Assembly (NCBI GenBank): GCA_963693085.1
Contig: OY856412.1
Location: forward strand, 348,250,457 to 348,314,456
DNA length: 64,000 bases
From: Alisma plantago-aquatica
Taxonomy: Eukaryota > Streptophyta > Magnoliopsida > Alismatales > Alismataceae
Reading direction: 5' to 3'
A program made the position numbers and the translations under genes. The number at the start of each line of letters is the position of its first letter. Positions within the stretch are counted from its first letter, which is position 1. Below, one piece after another: positions 10,860 through 20,999 of this stretch. The notes beneath the pieces were generated by a model. That model did not search any database. It saw nothing but the letters and a program-made list of their open reading frames with translations, and was not told the DNA's origin.

Positions 10860-11215
10860 TGACGTGAGACGACCCCCTTCGCCCGACCCCCCCTCCGCCG
10901 TCGCCGCCAACCCCTGCCCTCTCCCCCCCCCGCCGCTGCCCCTGCCCCCCCCACCCGTCGGCGCCACCCCTCCTTCTCCCCTTCCCGCCGCCAACCCCCC
11001 CCCTCTCCTTCCCAGCAGCTGCCACCCCCCTCCCTCCTCTTCCCCGCCGCCACCCCCCTCCCTCTTCCCAACCGCCGCCACCCCTCCCCTCCCTCCTCTT
11101 CCCCGCAGCCACCCTCCTGCCCCTCCTCCTTCCCTCCAAGCCTCCTCCCCTTCGGCTCCTCCTCTTCCCATCCCTGCTCCGGCTGCCACTGGTTTTTACC
11201 TCTTCTCTTCTCTAC
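10860..11215 (+). other. C-rich, purine-poor leader tract
   Basis: About 350 bp of mostly C with T and G interruptions (runs of 5-9 C, repeats like ccgccgccacccc). It lies between primer site and gag, in the untranslated leader. Overlapping long open frames on both strands here are Pro- or Gly/Arg-rich artefacts of composition. The minus strand is correspondingly G-rich. Confidence 0.8.
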
Positions 11216-11473
11216 GTCCGGGTGATCTGCATATCCAAGTTCGGACATCCATTGGTCGTCTAAGTTGAGAGTCTTTCGTCTCACCGTCTTCTCTGCCTAC
11301 GCCTCATGAAGGAACATTGAGTTTTCCTCATGACGGCATAGGTTTCTCTATATATATGCATATTCTGCCCTATACGGGTTTTCTGATCTGACTCGTCAGA
11401 TCCCTGTTGTTGTTATCTGCCCCTTTGTGGGTCTCTGATCTACTCTGATGTTGCGCCGACTACTGCCTCTGCC

Positions 11474-12289
11474 ATGGTCTTATCTGAACCTCCTCGCTCT
11501 CTGTGTGTCACCACGGTGAAGCTCGACGGCGACTCCAACTATCATCTGTGGTCGGCGTCGTTTGTTCTATATGTCAAAGCACAAGGCCAGTATCACTATC
11601 TTACGGCGGAGCCTCCTGCTGTTCCTACTGTTGATGCGGATGACAAAACCAAACAAAGCTATGCACAATGGTCCAAGGATGACTCTGGCGTCATGTATTG
11701 GATCCTCAACAGTACCGAGCCCCGGATCAGCCAATCTCTTCTCTGCCTTCATAATGCTAAGGCTATGTGGGATCAACTGTCCCACGTCTACTCTCATCAG
11801 GAGAATCCTAAGTGAGTTTTTGAAATTTTCAAAAACTTGGCTAAAAAGGAGTTCTCCCCTGACACTTCCATTGATGACTTCTACTATCAATGCTCGGCTC
11901 TATGGAATGAGTTTGAACTCTACCACCCCTTGACAGCGGACATCAAAATTGCTCAGAAGCAACGCAACGAACTGCAACTTGTTCAGTTTTTTGCTGCTCT
12001 TCCTGCCTCGTTTTCTGGTGTGGTTGACCAGATCATGTCAAGTGATCCGCTGCCTATCTTTTGGGATGTTCTTAAACAAGTCCAACGCCTTCCGTCCATG
12101 ACTCCTACTGTTGTTGAGCACCCTGCGGTTATTGCTCGCTCTGTTGATTCTGGCCGTGGTCGTGGTCGTGGCGGTCGCCCTCCTCCCTCGGGAGGTCAAG
12201 GATCATCTGCTCCTGGACGTGGTGCTCCTCCCGACCCTCGCTACTGCAACTGGTGTGACCGGGACAATCATAATGAAGATCGATGCTGA
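11474..12289 (+). pseudogene. copia gag (capsid, zinc knuckle) with two stops
   Basis: Gag forms the virus-like particle that packages retrotransposon RNA in the cytoplasm. The frame starts at ATG 11474 (MVLSEPPRSLCVTTVKLDGD) and shows the retrotran_gag pattern: LDGDSNYHLWSASF, then AMWDQLSHVYSHQENPK. A stop at 11813 (TGA) is followed after a frame change by EIFKNLAKKEFSPDTSIDDFY ... QCSALWNEFELY, then FFAALPASFSGVVDQIMS. A Gly/Arg/Pro linker precedes a CCHC zinc knuckle CNWCDRDNHNEDRC (C-x2-C-x4-H-x4-C) at about 12243-12288, ended by a stop where Trp is usual. Start chosen because it begins the conserved block. Confidence 0.85.
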
Positions 12290-12879
12290 TTAAGCATGAC
12301 AAGCCCGCTTGGGCTAACCAAGCTGCTACAGAAACTGATACTGACTCTACTGCTGACGCACGTGTTGCTCCTGCAAACGCAGAATGGTTACGTTCTGAGT
12401 TCGAGAAGATGTTCCAGGAGTGTCTCGCACAACTGCCATCCTCGTCTACACCAGGACCCTCTGCCATGCTCGCTTCTCCATCATCTGGTAACAAACAGTG
12501 GTGCATTGACTCGGGTGCATCCACTCATATGGCTAGTGATCTTTGTCTATTTTCTGCTCTAAATAAAACTGCTACTATATCATATGTTACTATTGCAAAT
12601 GGCTCTAAAACTACAGTTCATGGCACTGGCACGGTTCCTATTTCACAAAAACTACAATTGCATTCTATTTTATATATTCCAAAGTTTCCTGTTAATCTGT
12701 TATCAGTCAGTAAGATGATAAAACAACTCAAGTGCTCTGTTAAATTTGATCCTTCTGGCTGTGTTTTGAAGGATCTCCGCACGAAGACGAGGATTGGTTC
12801 GGGCCGTGAAGGACCAGACGGGCTGTATTATCTGGATGGACCTCCTGTGCTGCTTATGCTATGCTATCTACTTCAGTGA
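12290..12879 (+). pseudogene. copia protease segment
   Basis: Downstream of the knuckle, frame 12283-12879 contains WCIDSGASTHMASD (about 12499-12540), the active-site DSGA motif of the retroviral-type aspartic protease that cleaves the polyprotein. It continues with the usual copia block: TIANGSKTTVHGTGTVPI, LHSILYIPKFPVNLLSVSKM, CSVKFDPSGCVLKDLRT. These residues are intact although the segment is separated from gag by the stop at 12287. A stop ends it at 12877-12879; the next domain follows in another frame. Confidence 0.88.
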
Positions 12880-13226
12880 CGGGACTACAGTGGCACTTTC
12901 GTCTGGGCCATCTATCTGCTACCAAATTAAAGCATTTACTCCCTACTTTATCTGAGAATAGTTTTTCCTGTGAAACTTGTGTTTTAGGCAAACAAACTCG
13001 GTCTGTTTTTCCTGCTAAGAAAGTTATTGCTTCTAAAGAAATTTTTGACATTGTTCATACTGATATTTGGGGACCTTTATTGATGATTATTCTCGCACCA
13101 CATGGCTTTTTTACTTAAAGGTCGAGATACTGTGTTGGATGCTATTTGTACCTTCTTTGCTGAAATTCACACCCAATTTAACCGACCTATTAAAATTTTT
13201 CGTATTGATAATGCACTTGAGTTCAT
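12861..13226 (+). pseudogene. copia integrase, N-terminal half
   Basis: The GAG-pre-integrase zinc domain is visible: WHFRLGHLSATKLKHLL ... SCETCVLGKQTRSVFP (H-x3-H and C-x2-C). It is followed by IFDIVHTDIWGPL, containing the first catalytic Asp, and in the next frame by FFAEIHTQFNRPIKIFRIDNALEF, with the second Asp. Integrase joins cDNA to host DNA in the nucleus. The stretch after the first Asp is shortened (WGPLLMIILAPHGFFT in place of the longer canonical spacing) and shifts frame near 13085-13120. The domain is cut at 13226 by a nested DNA element. Confidence 0.85.
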
Positions 13227-14330
13227 AGAATTAAATGTCCGATTTCGATGTCGTGTCCGATGGCCCAGAAACAGAAATTTTTTGAAATTTCGCACTAAAT
13301 TTCGATATTTACGGCCCTAACGATTTCGACGACCAAATAAGCGAATTAAATCATGAAAATTTATCAGGATGATCTAAACGCCAAGATCTACTCAAATATG
13401 CAATAATATTTCATATTGGATATGGGAGGAGGGGGTCTCCCACATTTGTAAGTGAAGGAAGCTGAACAATTTCGACAGAATTTCAATGGCAATTTCGATG
13501 GCAAAATGAAGGAATTAAGCTTTGAAATTTTGCAAACACAAAGTCTAGACATAAACACACTAGATTATATAATAAATCTATATGTTTAGAGGTTAGGGTG
13601 GGATCCATTTCTTGATGAGTGAGTGCACAAATGAACAGAATTGTCAAGTCCGTTAGACTGTAAACAGCTTACAAACCCACAATTTACCACTTAGACCTTA
13701 AAATTTACAGTTGCAAGTTACAAACTTACATGTTACAACTTATATAAGTCTAGTGTTAAAATTTAGTTAGGTTACATGGGTCATGTATACATAGATCAAA
13801 GAAAATGCATTATTTTTAAGTCATTTTATGTATAAATATGTGTAATAATAACAAATTTATTGTAGAATTGCAGACTTAATACTATTATTTCATAGATCCT
13901 CAAGTTTGTTTGTAGTTCATATGATTTTCGAAAGAGAATCGCCAAAATACCTAACATGTAGCAGCAGCACTTAGAACTTTGTTATTTTTCATAGTATCTC
14001 TTCACATCTTTTAGAAGAGTGTATACATGGGCTAGGGATAGGGGAAACGTACCTTAGAATCAAAGAAAATAGCCTCTATAAGCAAAAGATACAAAGAGAA
14101 TCGCCAAAATACCTAACATGTAGTGGCAGCAGTCTTAGGAACAAATATCTCAAAATTTTGTGTCATTTTGCGAAATTATGGCCCAAACTGGGTGAAATTT
14201 GCACTGTTTTGCGAGATTTTCGCACCTAAGTGCGAAATTTCTGCGAAATGACGTCCCATTCTCTGCGTACATGCGTTTCGATGTCCGATTGAAAAAAAAT
14301 CGGAAATTTCGGTCTAAATTTTGTACGATG
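13227..14330. mobile_element. 1104-bp non-coding DNA insertion in copia integrase (11-bp duplication)
   Basis: Flanked by perfect 11-bp direct repeats CTTGAGTTCAT at 13216-13226 and 14331-14341. Removing the insert and one repeat rejoins integrase homology (DNALEF to QQYVTSFC). Both ends contain ccgatttcgatgtc/gatgtccgattg and many cgaaattt/aaatttcg words, and the interior repeats tcgccaaaatacctaacatg at about 13942 and 14102. No coding region. A 9-11-bp duplication suggests a Mutator-like (MULE) element, but clear terminal inverted repeats are lacking, so the class is open. Confidence 0.75.
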
Positions 14331-14812
14331 CTTGAGTTCATGCAACAATATGTTACTTCCTTCTGTGTTGCCCGAGGAACCATACATCAGACCACTGGCC
14401 CTTACACTCCTCAACAAAATGGCGTCACTGAAAGAAAAAATTGTCACTTGAGGTTGCTCGCACTCTTCTCATACACTACAAAGTATTCCCATCATTTCTA
14501 GCCTGAAGCTATCTCTACGGCTTGCTATCAATCGCATGCCTTCGTCTGTTTTGAAAAATCAGGTCTCGTATGCCATTTTGTTTCCTGATAAACCCTTATT
14601 CTCTCTGCCTCCTCGCATTTTTGGGAGTACTTGTTTTGTGAAAAATCTTCGTCCTGGGCTCACCAAACTGATGCTCGCTCGGTCAAATGTGTTTTTCTGG
14701 GATATTCCCGTACACAAAAAGGCTACCGTTGTTTTGATCCTATTAAAAAATAGTGGTTTGTTAGTGCGGATGTGACCTTTTTTGAGCATATGCCTTACTA
14801 TTCTACTGATGG
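14331..14812 (+). pseudogene. copia integrase, C-terminal half (frameshifted)
   Basis: Resumes after the insertion with TIHQTTGPYTPQQNGVTERKN, containing the third catalytic residue (Glu in NGVTERKN). Stops and frame changes near 14500 and 14680 follow. The recognisable blocks are MPSSVLKNQVSYAILFPDKP, PPRIFGSTCFVKNLRPGLTKL and, in another frame, SADVTFFEHMPYYS, the usual linker between copia integrase and reverse transcriptase. Confidence 0.82.
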
Positions 14813-16312
14813 CGCAACATTGTCTGCTGATATTATGGCTACCACACCGTTATCGGTGATTGTTGAGGATTTACCGTCCCCTGATGTGCCTAAAGAACGC
14901 CCATTGCAAGTCTATCAGCGCAAGTCAAAGAACCTCAATGCCTCTGAAGCCCCGGCTGAACCAACTCCTGCGTCTGCGGTTGATCCACCATCCACTGAGG
15001 TATTTTCTGACATGGATCTTCCTATCAGTTTACGGAAAGGCGTCCGATCATGTACTAAGCATCCTATTAGTCATTTTTGTTCATCTGACTATCTTTGTGG
15101 TAGCTTTGCTTGCTTCAATTCTGTTTTGTCTGCTGTGACAACTCCTAAATCAGTCGAAGAGGCCATTCGCATTCCTGCCTGGAAACATGCTATGGAGCAA
15201 GAAATGCATGCACTCTGTGCTCGTCACACCTGGGATCTGGTTGATCGTCCCTCTTCATGCCATACCGTTGGCTTCCGCTGGATATTTACTATTAAATATC
15301 AACCGGATGGTACCATTGAACGCCTGAAAGCCAGATTAATTGCAAAAGGTTACACACAGACATACGGTGCTGACTACTTTGAGACCTTTTCTCCAGTTGC
15401 ACGCCTGAATTCTGTTCGTATTCTGATTTCTATTGTTGTAAATAAAGACTGGCCTCTGTATCAACTTGATGTCAAAAACGCTTTTCTCTATGGAGATCTT
15501 CAGGAGTAGGTATACATGGAGCAACCGCCGGGATTTGTTGCTCAAGGGGAGTCTGCCTTCAAAATATGTAAACTCAGAAAGGCCATCTTTGGTCTTAAGC
15601 AGAGCCCGCGTGCCTGGTTTGATAAACTCAGTCAGATCTTAATTACTTTGCTCTTTCAGCGATCACAATCTGATCATTCTGTATTTATTCGTAAATCAGC
15701 AGCAGGGCTTGTTATTCTGATTGTATATGTAGATGATATTGTTTTATCTGGCAGTGATACTGCGGGCATCCAGGCAACCAAACATTATTTGGCACAACAC
15801 TTCATCACCAAGGATCTTGGCAAACTGCGATATTTTCTAGGTATTGAAGTTGCCAGATCATCTGCAGGAATCTGTCTTTCACAAAGAAAATATGTTCTGG
15901 ATTTATTGCAGGAAACTGGCATGCTGGGCTACAAGCCAGCCAACACTCCTCTAGATCCCAACATGGATTGGGATGATGATAGCTCTCCACCTTATGATGA
16001 TCGTCACCAGTTTCGAAGGCTGGTAGGCAAGCTTATCTACCTGACGATCACTAGGGCTGACCTAGCAGCTGCTGTGGGATTCAAAAGCTGGTACCTTGAT
16101 AAACCCCGGCAGTGCCATTGGGACGCTATGTGTCACATCCTACGATATCTTAAAAGCTCGCCAGAGAAAGGTCTTCTGTATAAAAAGCATGGCCATTGCA
16201 ATCTATCTGGATTTTCTGATTCTGACTATGTAGGAAGTCGATCTGATCGAAAGTCTACTTCTGGATATTGTACCTTTGTGGGAGGCAACCTAATCACCTG
16301 GCGAAGCAAAAA
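14813..16312 (+). pseudogene. copia reverse transcriptase and start of RNase H
   Basis: Copies element RNA into DNA. Frame 14772-15509 gives the RVT_2 opening: AWKHAMEQEMHAL, TWDLVDRPSS, GFRWIFTIKYQPDGTIERLKARLIAKGY, FSPVARLNSVR, LDVKNAFLYGDLQE. A single in-frame stop (15507-15509, TAG) separates it from 15516-16312: MEQPPGFV, LRKAIFGLKQSPRAWF, VYVDDIVLSG (the YVDD catalytic site), DLGKLRYFLGIEVA, YLTITRADLAAAV. RNase H begins (GFSDSDYVGSRSDRKSTSGYCTFVGGNLITWRSKKQ) and breaks off at about 16312. The sequence after the break bears no resemblance to RNase H, marking a deletion junction. The long conserved frame indicates moderate age. Confidence 0.92.
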
Positions 16313-16320
16313 GCAAAAAG

Positions 16321-18681
16321 CAAAAAAGTTGGTTTCAAGTGACTCCCACTTCGTGGAGTGCAGTGGGGTGCAATCGGTAGGGAAAGCCCCATGTAGTAAG
16401 GATGTGATTGTGTTTACAACTGGCGTCGATGAGTATACTACGGAATTGGTTCCAATCTAGTGGTTAAATATAATGAAGAGACTACTTAAGGTTGGGATGG
16501 CTATTGCAGTCTCTTCTAGTGGAAATGAGAAGAATGTCAAATTCCTTATAAATAGGTAGGATCACGAGGAATAAGCTTTGAGTGGTCCTCTTCACAATAA
16601 TTGAATTGTCTTCATTTTGAGTTTCGACCAAACATTATCACCAAAAAGTTGAGATCCTTGGGAACTTCATGATCTTGAGAGATATGTACGTGACATGGTA
16701 AAAGTCTCAACATATGTAAAACTCCCAAAATTGTGCCTCTAACGGTTGGTAGTTGCACATAGAAACATTTGTAACGCCAAATTAATGCCAATAGCATGGT
16801 TGCATGGTACCAAAATATTTGAGACTAATACAGGATGTTAAGGATTTGAATATGTATATATCTTACTTCACTTGAATGCATATCCAATTGCCAACAAAGG
16901 TTTTCTTCCAAATATCTTAATCTCCAGCTTATCAAAATAAAGATAAGATACATGAAAAATAAGGATATGGCATCAATATTGCACTAGAGGCACACAGTAG
17001 AATAGTAGATACTTTAAATACGTGAAGACGGCTCTAATAACATTATGATAACTTGATACTAACAGGCAATCGAATTCCAAAGAAATTGAGACATGCATTT
17101 GTCAAAGCCCAAATAATAAGTTGGTGTAGACAAAATCACAGAACACTGCATCAAACCATTGAACTGAACTAAGCAAATCAAACCACTGAACCGGCCTAAA
17201 ATATAACAACCTGTATCGAGAAGGATTATCAGATCGACTATGCTCCACCATTCTTAAACACATCCATGGTGGTTTGGCTCATTTAGGAGTCAGCTTAACC
17301 AACCAAATCCAAGCAATGTGTGTATTTGTTTGTGTATTGGAACATTTACTGAACCAAACCATATGATAGCAATTTGGCTCTTTGCACGCATCCATAGGCT
17401 TAGTGATCCCTTCTTTGCCTATACGCAGCAAATTTTTTCTACTCACATGCCCTTTTGAAATCAGATCTAGAGATGGTGCTAACACACCCCTCGGTGGTGG
17501 AAACATAAAACAAAATAAACAGGTCACTCTGTCGTATAGGGGCCCTGCTTTTGGTTTGTTTCACTATGATGGTAGTTGTACTTCAATTCAGTTTTTTTCT
17601 AAACCGATAAGACTAGTTTGGTTTGTGGTTTTATCACGGTATTAAATATCATCAAAGTTGGGTGAAACTTTGCAGATTTTGTTGGTGTCGACAGTTTGCA
17701 ATGTCAAATCCACATAAACATACTCATTCCAGAACATCCTCGACATTTCTTCAGAGTCGACGAAGTTGGCCCAAGTCCAGTCAAAAATTGCCAAACTTCC
17801 TCGATATCAATCGAAGTGGTCGAAATTGGCGACATTCTTCTGGTGTTTAGTGCAGTTTGCTGTGTGAGGGGGGGAGGGGGGGGACTGATGAAGCTTGAGG
17901 TAGGTAATTTTGATGTTATTTTTTATTATTCTAAGCTAATAGTAAACCCCCTCTCTGCTAGATATGCATAGATTTACACCATTTTTATGTAGTTTGTTTG
18001 TTGTCATAATCATTATATATGGAAGCCGGAGACAACTATATGTAACCGTATATTTTTCTACAGATGTAAACCTATTTGGAAGGCTATTTGTAAACATATA
18101 TTGTGTTGTTTAACTAGATTTGATGAATTTATCGATTTTCATCACAAAATGACTATTTTTAGCTTAATTTTTGTCAAAGTTGCATCGAAGTTTAGTTGTA
18201 AAATCCTAGGAGTTTTCTCAATGATTTCACAAGCTTCCACTTCCACACCTGTCGAAGTCGACGTCCTGTTCCATGGGTTTTAATTCCAAGCAAAACCATG
18301 TGCACGCCTTATAGGAAAGAAACACGAAATAATCCAAGAACAAAATCAAAACATGTCTATACAGTTGTTGCAATCATGTGGGAAGAAGCAGGCATTTCAT
18401 CCTAAAAAGAGATGCAGACATAATCAATTTTACAATGGTCATGTCCACTAACCTGAAAGGGAATGATACATGTCATCATTTTGCTGGAAACAGTACATGT
18501 TAGCATGCAACGGACAAGCTCCTGAATGCCTTTGAGAAGCAGACAGTTTGTTGGCTGAATGTCCATAGACCTTAAGTTAGTTCAGCTTCAGAAAGAGATG
18601 ACATAGAACAAAACATAATCCATGACTATGCCTTTGAAAGAAAACACTGAGACAGTAGTGCCTGACATCTGAGTGGGGTAC
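16321..18681. other. Unassigned DNA between copia break and minus-strand gene
   Basis: No supported gene. The minus strand here would be the intron following the host-like exon at 18682. It holds an AG acceptor-like tcattccctttcag near 18450, but the following frame hits a stop at once. Segments near 17640-17830 and 18240-18265 share tcgac/gtcgaag words. A G-run (gggggggagggggggg) lies at 17868-17884. No further exon of the 18682 gene is recognised. Confidence 0.35.
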
Positions 18682-18904
18682 CTGTAGAACCATCTCGGGC
18701 ACAGCCAGAACTTTGTTCAAACATCTGCTTAAGCTTACATCCAAGCTTGAAAGAGAGCGTAGTTAACAAGGCACCACCAACAACAAAAACCCAGTTTGGT
18801 CCCTCCTGAATATGGTTATGGTTCTGAACTCTCTGCACAGCTCTATTTCGTTTGGACCTCATCTCAGAATGAGTAAAATGCTAAAAGATAACCAGAAGAA
18901 AGGC
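18682..18904 (-). CDS. First coding exon of a plant gene of unknown function (5' part only)
   Basis: On the minus strand an exon starts after ctttttctttttgcag (3' splice site at 18905), has a 42-nt untranslated part, then ATG at 18862. It codes for MRSKRNRAVQRV ... QEGPNWVFVVGGALLTTLSF KLGCKLKQMFEQSSGCARDGST and ends at ctacag|gtaccc, a 5' splice site at 18682/18681 in phase 1. The peptide has a basic N-terminus, then a hydrophobic segment WVFVVGGALLTTLSF (about residues 24-38) that could be a membrane anchor, then a basic stretch. From memory it resembles the conserved N-terminus of a plant-specific protein family of unknown function with a C-terminal coiled coil, but I cannot confirm this. 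Later exons are not found in the window; they may be lost, or lie beyond the copia/hAT block as a very long intron. Confidence 0.6.
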
Positions 18905-19978
18905 CTGCAAAAAGAAAAAGGTGTGTGGCTAGGAAATTAGTTTTACCCTGGCAGGAGAGAACAGCCATAAAAGGAAATCATGCTAGGAACTTTTGCATCA
19001 TATTACCCATCCTAATCTTTAAGAGTTTAGTCTAATGTTAGACTAGTCTCAAGTTTCTGAGTCTTGGATACCAAGACTCAATGGTCAGTGTCATTCACGG
19101 AGATAATGTCAATACAAATATGGTAATATTTTAACTAATCAGTAAATCGTATATGCGACTAAATGTGCCTATGCTGTCTGAATATGCAACTGGTAAACAG
19201 AGCATTACTTATCGTATATTCATAGAACAGAAAAAGGATGTAGAAGAACTGCAAGCTTCTGTGCAATTAATTGTACGAACACTGAGTTGTGTGCTAAGGT
19301 TGAGAGACCAGGAATGGAGTTCAGGACACTTAGCTAGTGGAAAGCCGTTCATAGAGTTGAACAACACTGTCTTAGAACTTCAAAATCTTCAATGAGCGAT
19401 CTAATGAGGATTAGTAGCCTGTTTTTACCCTTTGTACGGGCAGACCATTCAACTAACAGATTTACTAGGATCTACGAGCTTACTGGTAGATTTTATGAAT
19501 AAATCTCACAACTAAGCAGAGGCACCAGCTGGTTTGCTGATACACTGGACGGTGAGTACGTGCCTTCACAGTGCATACTGCATAAGGCATTAAGGGTCTA
19601 GTATCGACTTGACTGATACGCGGGCCTCGGCTAACATCAACTGCCTACTGTGAAAGCAGTCGCGGACCAAGATATGTATCGGAGTTATTCGTGGGCGCAG
19701 CATCCTAAACTGGCCCCTGCAGGGTACCATATGCCGCTAGCAGACGCCTAAACTAGCATACCGGTACTAGGGAAAAGCGGTTGAGTGCTGTGATATACAA
19801 ATAGAGTAAATACTAGAGAGGGAAAGAAAAGGAAGAATGTAAAACCCTAGGGAAATACCTACATGAAACTCCAGGCAATCAAACTGAGTCAGCATTTGCT
19901 GAGCAAACGCAGAGTAATAAGATGTTTAGGAACAAACCAGTTGGGATGAGAAGAAGAAGAAGTCGTCCGAGTACTTAC

Positions 19979-20415
19979 CTAGTATCAGCCTGCATCAGCA
20001 GAGCGGTTACCTGCCGCCGCTCTATCCTTGGCCAGCCGCCATCCGCATCCGTCGAAGCAACCCACTTGACCAGATATTCCGCCGCCGCAGCCGCTGCCGG
20101 CAAGTAGAAACCCCCAGAAGAAGCACAGGCAATCTCGCTACTAGCTTGAGCTCCTACTCACGCCGCCACCCCTATTCGCGTTCCCGCCCGCCCGCACTCG
20201 GTCGTCAAAGCCCGCCCTCTGCTGAGTCCTGCCAATAGTGTTATTTCTGGAAGGAGTGATGAGGGGGGCGGCCTCGATTTGGCTGATTTTTGTTTCTGAG
20301 GTGCGCTCGGAGTCGTCCGTTGAGGGAAGAGAAGAGATGGTGGAGGGGAAGTGGGGGAGGCCGGTGGCCCGCGGCATCCACGTGTGAGGCTACCGAAGCG
20401 CAGCCAGAGAAGGCG
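19979..20415 (-). other. GC-rich 5' leader exon of the minus-strand gene
   Basis: Minus-strand sequence from about 20415 down to 19979 is GC-rich and contrasts with AT-rich surroundings. It ends gctgatactag|gtaagtac, a consensus 5' splice site at 19979/19978. The ~1.07-kb intron ends at 18905, just before the exon carrying the ATG. Small upstream open frames are present in the leader (for example ATG...TAG within 20020-20050). Leader introns of about 1 kb are common in plant genes. The exon start is inferred from the TATA-like box upstream. Confidence 0.55.
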
Positions 20416-20436
20416 GGGCCTCTTGCGCAAATCTAT

Positions 20437-20446
20437 TTTAATATAA
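20437..20446 (-). promoter_or_regulatory. TATA-like box for the minus-strand gene
   Basis: Minus-strand ttatattaaaa lies about 25-30 bp before the GC-rich leader begins (ggccccgcc...). Spacing and composition fit a plant core promoter. Upstream (plus 20470-20700) is AT- and pyrimidine-rich. Confidence 0.4.
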
Positions 20447-20767
20447 AAAAGAGCATGCTCCGCTCTCCTTAATTTAATTTATTCTCTCATTTTTTTCAAA
20501 AAATTTTGCTCTTACATGTTTCACACTCTCACTAACTTTTATTATTTTTAATTCTGTATTTCTCTCTCCATCTCACGAAAACGGTTCATTGATTCTCTCC
20601 TTTCAAACTTTCAATACAAATATCTTTTACCGTAGAGACCATTTCACATACGAGTCATCTTCCCACACATTTTCAATAAATTTTATATATCACGTATATG
20701 TGTATGTGTGCATTCACTAGTACAAATGGAAAGGCTTGGGAGCTGGTTGAGGGCGGTCTGGTTTGAC

Positions 20768-20989
20768 GGAAAATGAAGATATGTTGTTCCAACTTCATGA
20801 TGACTTCCAACTTTATGTGTTTGGTTGGAATCCAACTCATGCTACGGAGACGAACTATTTCACAATGGCTAGTTTGATGGAAAATGAACTTATGCTGTTC
20901 CAACTCATGATGACTTCCAACTTCATGTGTTTGGTTGGAATCTAACTCATGCTACGGAGACGAACTATTTTACAATGGCTGATTACACA
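20768..20989. repeat. 111-bp tandem duplication
   Basis: Copy 1 begins ggaaaatgaagatatg at 20768 and copy 2 begins ggaaaatgaacttatg at 20879. Both contain catgatgacttccaac, tgtgtttggttggaat and gctacggagacgaacta. They differ at a handful of positions and the second copy fades near 20980. Non-coding. Confidence 0.85.
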
Positions 20990-20999
20990 GAAAAGTCTG

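Larger units (their letters stand above)
10625..16320 (+). mobile_element. Ty1/copia LTR retrotransposon, degenerate, 3'-truncated
   Basis: Order of parts on the plus strand: possible 5' LTR remnant, primer site 10813, C-rich leader, gag, zinc knuckle, aspartic protease, integrase, reverse transcriptase, start of RNase H. Integrase ahead of reverse transcriptase defines Ty1/copia. Homology stops abruptly near 16312, just after the RNase H motif NLITWRSKKQ, and no 3' LTR is found, so the 3' end was deleted. Several stops and frameshifts are present, and a 1104-bp DNA element splits the integrase. The copy is inactive. Confidence 0.88.

Noticed and set aside
10777..11284. Long overlapping frames on both strands (Gly/Arg-rich minus, Pro-rich plus)
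   Set aside because: They result from the C-rich leader, which has almost no stop codons in any frame; they have no domain and lie between primer site and gag.
19153..19395. 80-codon plus-strand frame
   Set aside because: It lies inside the leader intron of the minus-strand gene and has no recognisable domain or splice support.
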